A DNA stretch of 7,609 nucleotides, taken from the NCBI GenBank assembly GCA_903889845.1, contig CAISZB010000007.1:1-7609 (forward strand). The letters run 5' to 3'. Positions 7,126-7,609 of the stretch are shown piece after piece; within the stretch, counting starts at the first letter, position 1; the number at the start of each line of letters is the position of its first letter. The position numbers and the translations under genes were made by a program. This DNA comes from an uncultured Verrucomicrobium sp. Lineage in GTDB: Bacteria; Verrucomicrobiota; Verrucomicrobiia; Methylacidiphilales; GAS474. Below the pieces are notes generated by a model. It was not told where the DNA came from. It was given only the letters and a program-made list of their open reading frames with translations, and ran no database searches.

Positions 7126-7152
7126 GGGGGGAACCGGGTAGGGTTTCCCCCC
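7126..7152. repeat. 8-bp perfect inverted repeat with 11-bp spacer
   Basis: GGGGGGAA (7126-7133) is the exact reverse complement of TTCCCCCC (7145-7152). It may form a hairpin in the leader of the small gene or be a dimeric regulator site. The possible -10 box TAGGGT (7139-7144) lies in the spacer, which would suit an operator over a promoter, but that is inference. Confidence 0.4.
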
Positions 7153-7161
7153 ATTGGCCCG

Positions 7162-7181
7162 CCCTGGGAAGCGGCCCAGGG
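7162..7181 (+). promoter_or_regulatory. Hairpin covering the ribosome-binding site of the His-rich peptide gene
   Basis: CCCTGGG (7162-7168) and CCCAGGG (7175-7181) are perfect 7-bp arms around a six-base loop (AAGCGG). The 3' arm includes the only Shine-Dalgarno-like stretch, AGGGTGG (7178-7184), just before the ATG at 7190. In the mRNA this stem would hide the ribosome-binding site, so translation may be held low until the stem opens. No known riboswitch or thermometer family was recognised. Confidence 0.4.
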
Positions 7182-7189
7182 TGGACCTC

Positions 7190-7345
7190 ATGAAAATCAT
7201 TCTCAAAGGGCTGCTGCTACTGGCCCTCGTCGCCGTGCCGCTCACGACCTTGACTCTCCCCGCCCAGGCCGAGGTCATTATCGGTTTTGGGGACGGGCAT
7301 CATCACCACCACCATCATCATCGCCATTATCACGACCGGCATTAG
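7190..7345 (+). CDS. Small secreted histidine-rich peptide, putative metal binder
   Basis: A 51-residue protein made of a clear signal peptide (Lys2 and Lys6, then a Leu/Ala/Val core, ending TLPAQA at about residue 27) and a mature part of about 24 residues. The mature part starts EVIIGFGDG, then eight His in a row, then RHYHDRH: 11 His in all, plus acidic and Tyr residues. Such tracts bind Ni, Zn, Cu or Co, so a periplasmic metal buffer or chaperone is likely; this is inferred from composition. The frame is open upstream to TTG 7154, but the ATG at 7190 gives a normal signal peptide, while the longer form would put 12 charged residues before it. The tract mixes CAT and CAC codons, so it is not a simple trinucleotide repeat. 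It is divergent from the efflux operon; nearby genes do not prove a shared role. The short length is the main reason for doubt. Confidence 0.72.
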   Translation: MKIILKGLLLLALVAVPLTTLTLPAQAEVIIGFGDGHHHHHHHHRHYHDRH

Positions 7346-7370
7346 AGCATTTTCACATCATATTTGACGC

Positions 7371-7392
7371 AAAAAGCACCCCGCAGGGGTGC
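7371..7392 (-). terminator. Intrinsic terminator-like hairpin, minus strand
   Basis: Read on the minus strand, GCACCCC (7392-7386) and GGGGTGC (7382-7376) form a perfect 7-bp GC-rich stem with a three-base loop, followed at once by TTTTT (7375-7371). This is the classical form of a Rho-independent terminator for transcripts entering from beyond the right edge. It would shield the small plus-strand gene from antisense reading. It lies in the repeat region, so it may instead be just part of that repeat. Confidence 0.5.
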
Positions 7393-7402
7393 CAGCCGGT
7401 AG

Positions 7403-7438
7403 CCGGTGGTTGAGGGGCGCAAGCCCCGACACCACCGG
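7403..7438. repeat. Long hairpin with GCAA tetraloop
   Basis: CCGGTGGT (7403-7410) pairs with ACCACCGG (7431-7438), then a 3x3 internal loop TGA/GAC able to form tandem G-A pairs, then GGGGC (7414-7418) with GCCCC (7423-7427), capped by GCAA (7419-7422), a GNRA tetraloop on the plus strand. The capped, nearly perfect 36-base form suggests selection on RNA or DNA structure. Confidence 0.7.
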
Positions 7439-7609
7439 TTTACGTCGGAGAATGAAACCGCCCCGGAAAGAAGTTCGCTTTTCCCTGATTCCAGCCGGGG
7501 TGGTCTCCTTGCGACCCGTTTCCAGCGTGCGCTCCGGCTGAGTCGCACAGGAAAGACAGCTTCAGTGCAGAGCGCCATTTCATCCCGTTTCACACCGGTG
7601 GTGTCGGCC

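Larger units (their letters stand above)
7003..7189. promoter_or_regulatory. Divergent intergenic region controlling the efflux operon (-) and the His-rich peptide gene (+)
   Basis: This 187-bp spacer must hold the promoters of both divergent units. On the minus side TAAATT (7038-7033) could be a -10, but no good -35 lies at proper distance. On the plus side GGGTAGGGT (7136-7144) resembles GGGTAGGAT (856-864) ahead of the CNNM-type gene, again without a good -35. GGGAAA occurs three times (7042, 7055, 7064), twice as GGGAAATG. CTCCG-TTG-CGGAG (7006-7018) would, on the minus-strand transcript, pair part of the channel gene's ribosome-binding site. Plus-strand hairpins are listed separately. 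No known operator was recognised. Confidence 0.5.
7346..7609. repeat. Palindrome-rich non-coding repeat region, continuing past the window
   Basis: From the stop codon of the small gene to the window end I see no credible gene, only nested inverted repeats: 7376-7392, 7403-7438, and a longer imperfect one in which CTTTTCCCTG (7478-7487) faces CAGGAAAG (7548-7555) and CAGCCGG (7492-7498) faces CCGGCTG (7534-7540). A 14-bp arm at 7426-7439 recurs inverted at 7594-7607. AGCCGGT is doubled at 7394-7407. The pattern resembles dispersed repeats I associate with verrucomicrobial genomes, from memory only. A minus-strand frame of 83 codons (7593-7342) crosses all these palindromes and is most likely spurious. 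Confidence 0.55.

Noticed and set aside
7154..7189. Upstream TTG start at 7154 for the His-rich peptide
   Set aside because: It would add 12 residues rich in Arg and Pro before the signal peptide and would run through the hairpin; the ATG at 7190 gives a normal export signal.
7036..7278. Minus-strand frame of 80 codons and overlapping plus-strand frames in the 6809-7413 stretch
   Set aside because: They overlap the divergent promoter region and the His-rich gene, have no family features, and the signal peptide plus His tract makes the frame at 7190 the better choice.
7283..7342. His codon run as a cloning tag
   Set aside because: Eight His codons could suggest a purification tag, but they follow a native-looking signal peptide and are followed by RHYHDRH with no vector or protease-site sequence, so a natural peptide is more likely.
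7342..7593. Minus-strand frame of 83 codons starting with GTG
   Set aside because: It runs through all palindromes and the terminator-like hairpin of the repeat region. The translation has no domain or ribosome-binding site, so I take it as a frame lying by chance in a repeat, although gene callers may list it.
1..7609. CRISPR array, transposase, phage or defence genes
   Set aside because: No regularly spaced direct repeats, no transposase or integrase motifs and no defence-type proteins were found in any frame.

Overview
The window is GC-rich Gram-negative chromosomal DNA: it encodes an outer-membrane factor and periplasmic proteins. Codon use is strongly GC-biased, and TTA, CTA and TCA codons are almost absent from the three genes on the minus strand. 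A verrucomicrobial or related PVC-type host is my best guess. It rests mainly on my memory of similar nested-palindrome repeats (right end of the window), so I hold it weakly.

Layout. Bases 1-796 (+) are the 3' end of a hybrid sensor histidine kinase (ATPase domain plus receiver). A stem-loop and a three-copy 11-bp tandem repeat separate it from a CNNM/CorC-type membrane protein with a CBS pair (878-2245, +). Next comes a 313-bp gap between convergent genes (2246-2558). It holds no convincing ORF but has a compact set of nested inverted repeats (2358-2503) that looks like a structured RNA of unrecognised family. On the minus strand, 7002-2559 is a tightly packed three-gene tripartite efflux operon in the order outer-membrane factor, periplasmic adaptor, MacB-type ABC transporter, with gaps of 21 and 13 bp. 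Divergent from it, behind a hairpin-rich 187-bp spacer, is a tiny plus-strand gene (7190-7345). It encodes a signal peptide followed by a mature part of about 24 residues, 11 of them His. The right end (about 7346-7609) is a non-coding, palindrome-rich stretch resembling a dispersed repeat, with a minus-strand terminator-like hairpin and a second repeat copy starting at the window edge.

Function. The efflux operon is self-sufficient: MacB in the inner membrane drives the adaptor and the TolC-like channel, exporting a substrate the sequence does not reveal. The adaptor has an unusually short alpha-hairpin and a Lys/Asp tail. The His-rich peptide is a likely periplasmic metal binder, and its ribosome-binding site lies in a predicted hairpin. 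Whether it is linked to the exporter is inference. The most unusual items are the His-rich peptide with its leader, the candidate RNA at 2358-2503, and the repeat at the right end. No defence system, CRISPR array, tRNA or rRNA is visible.
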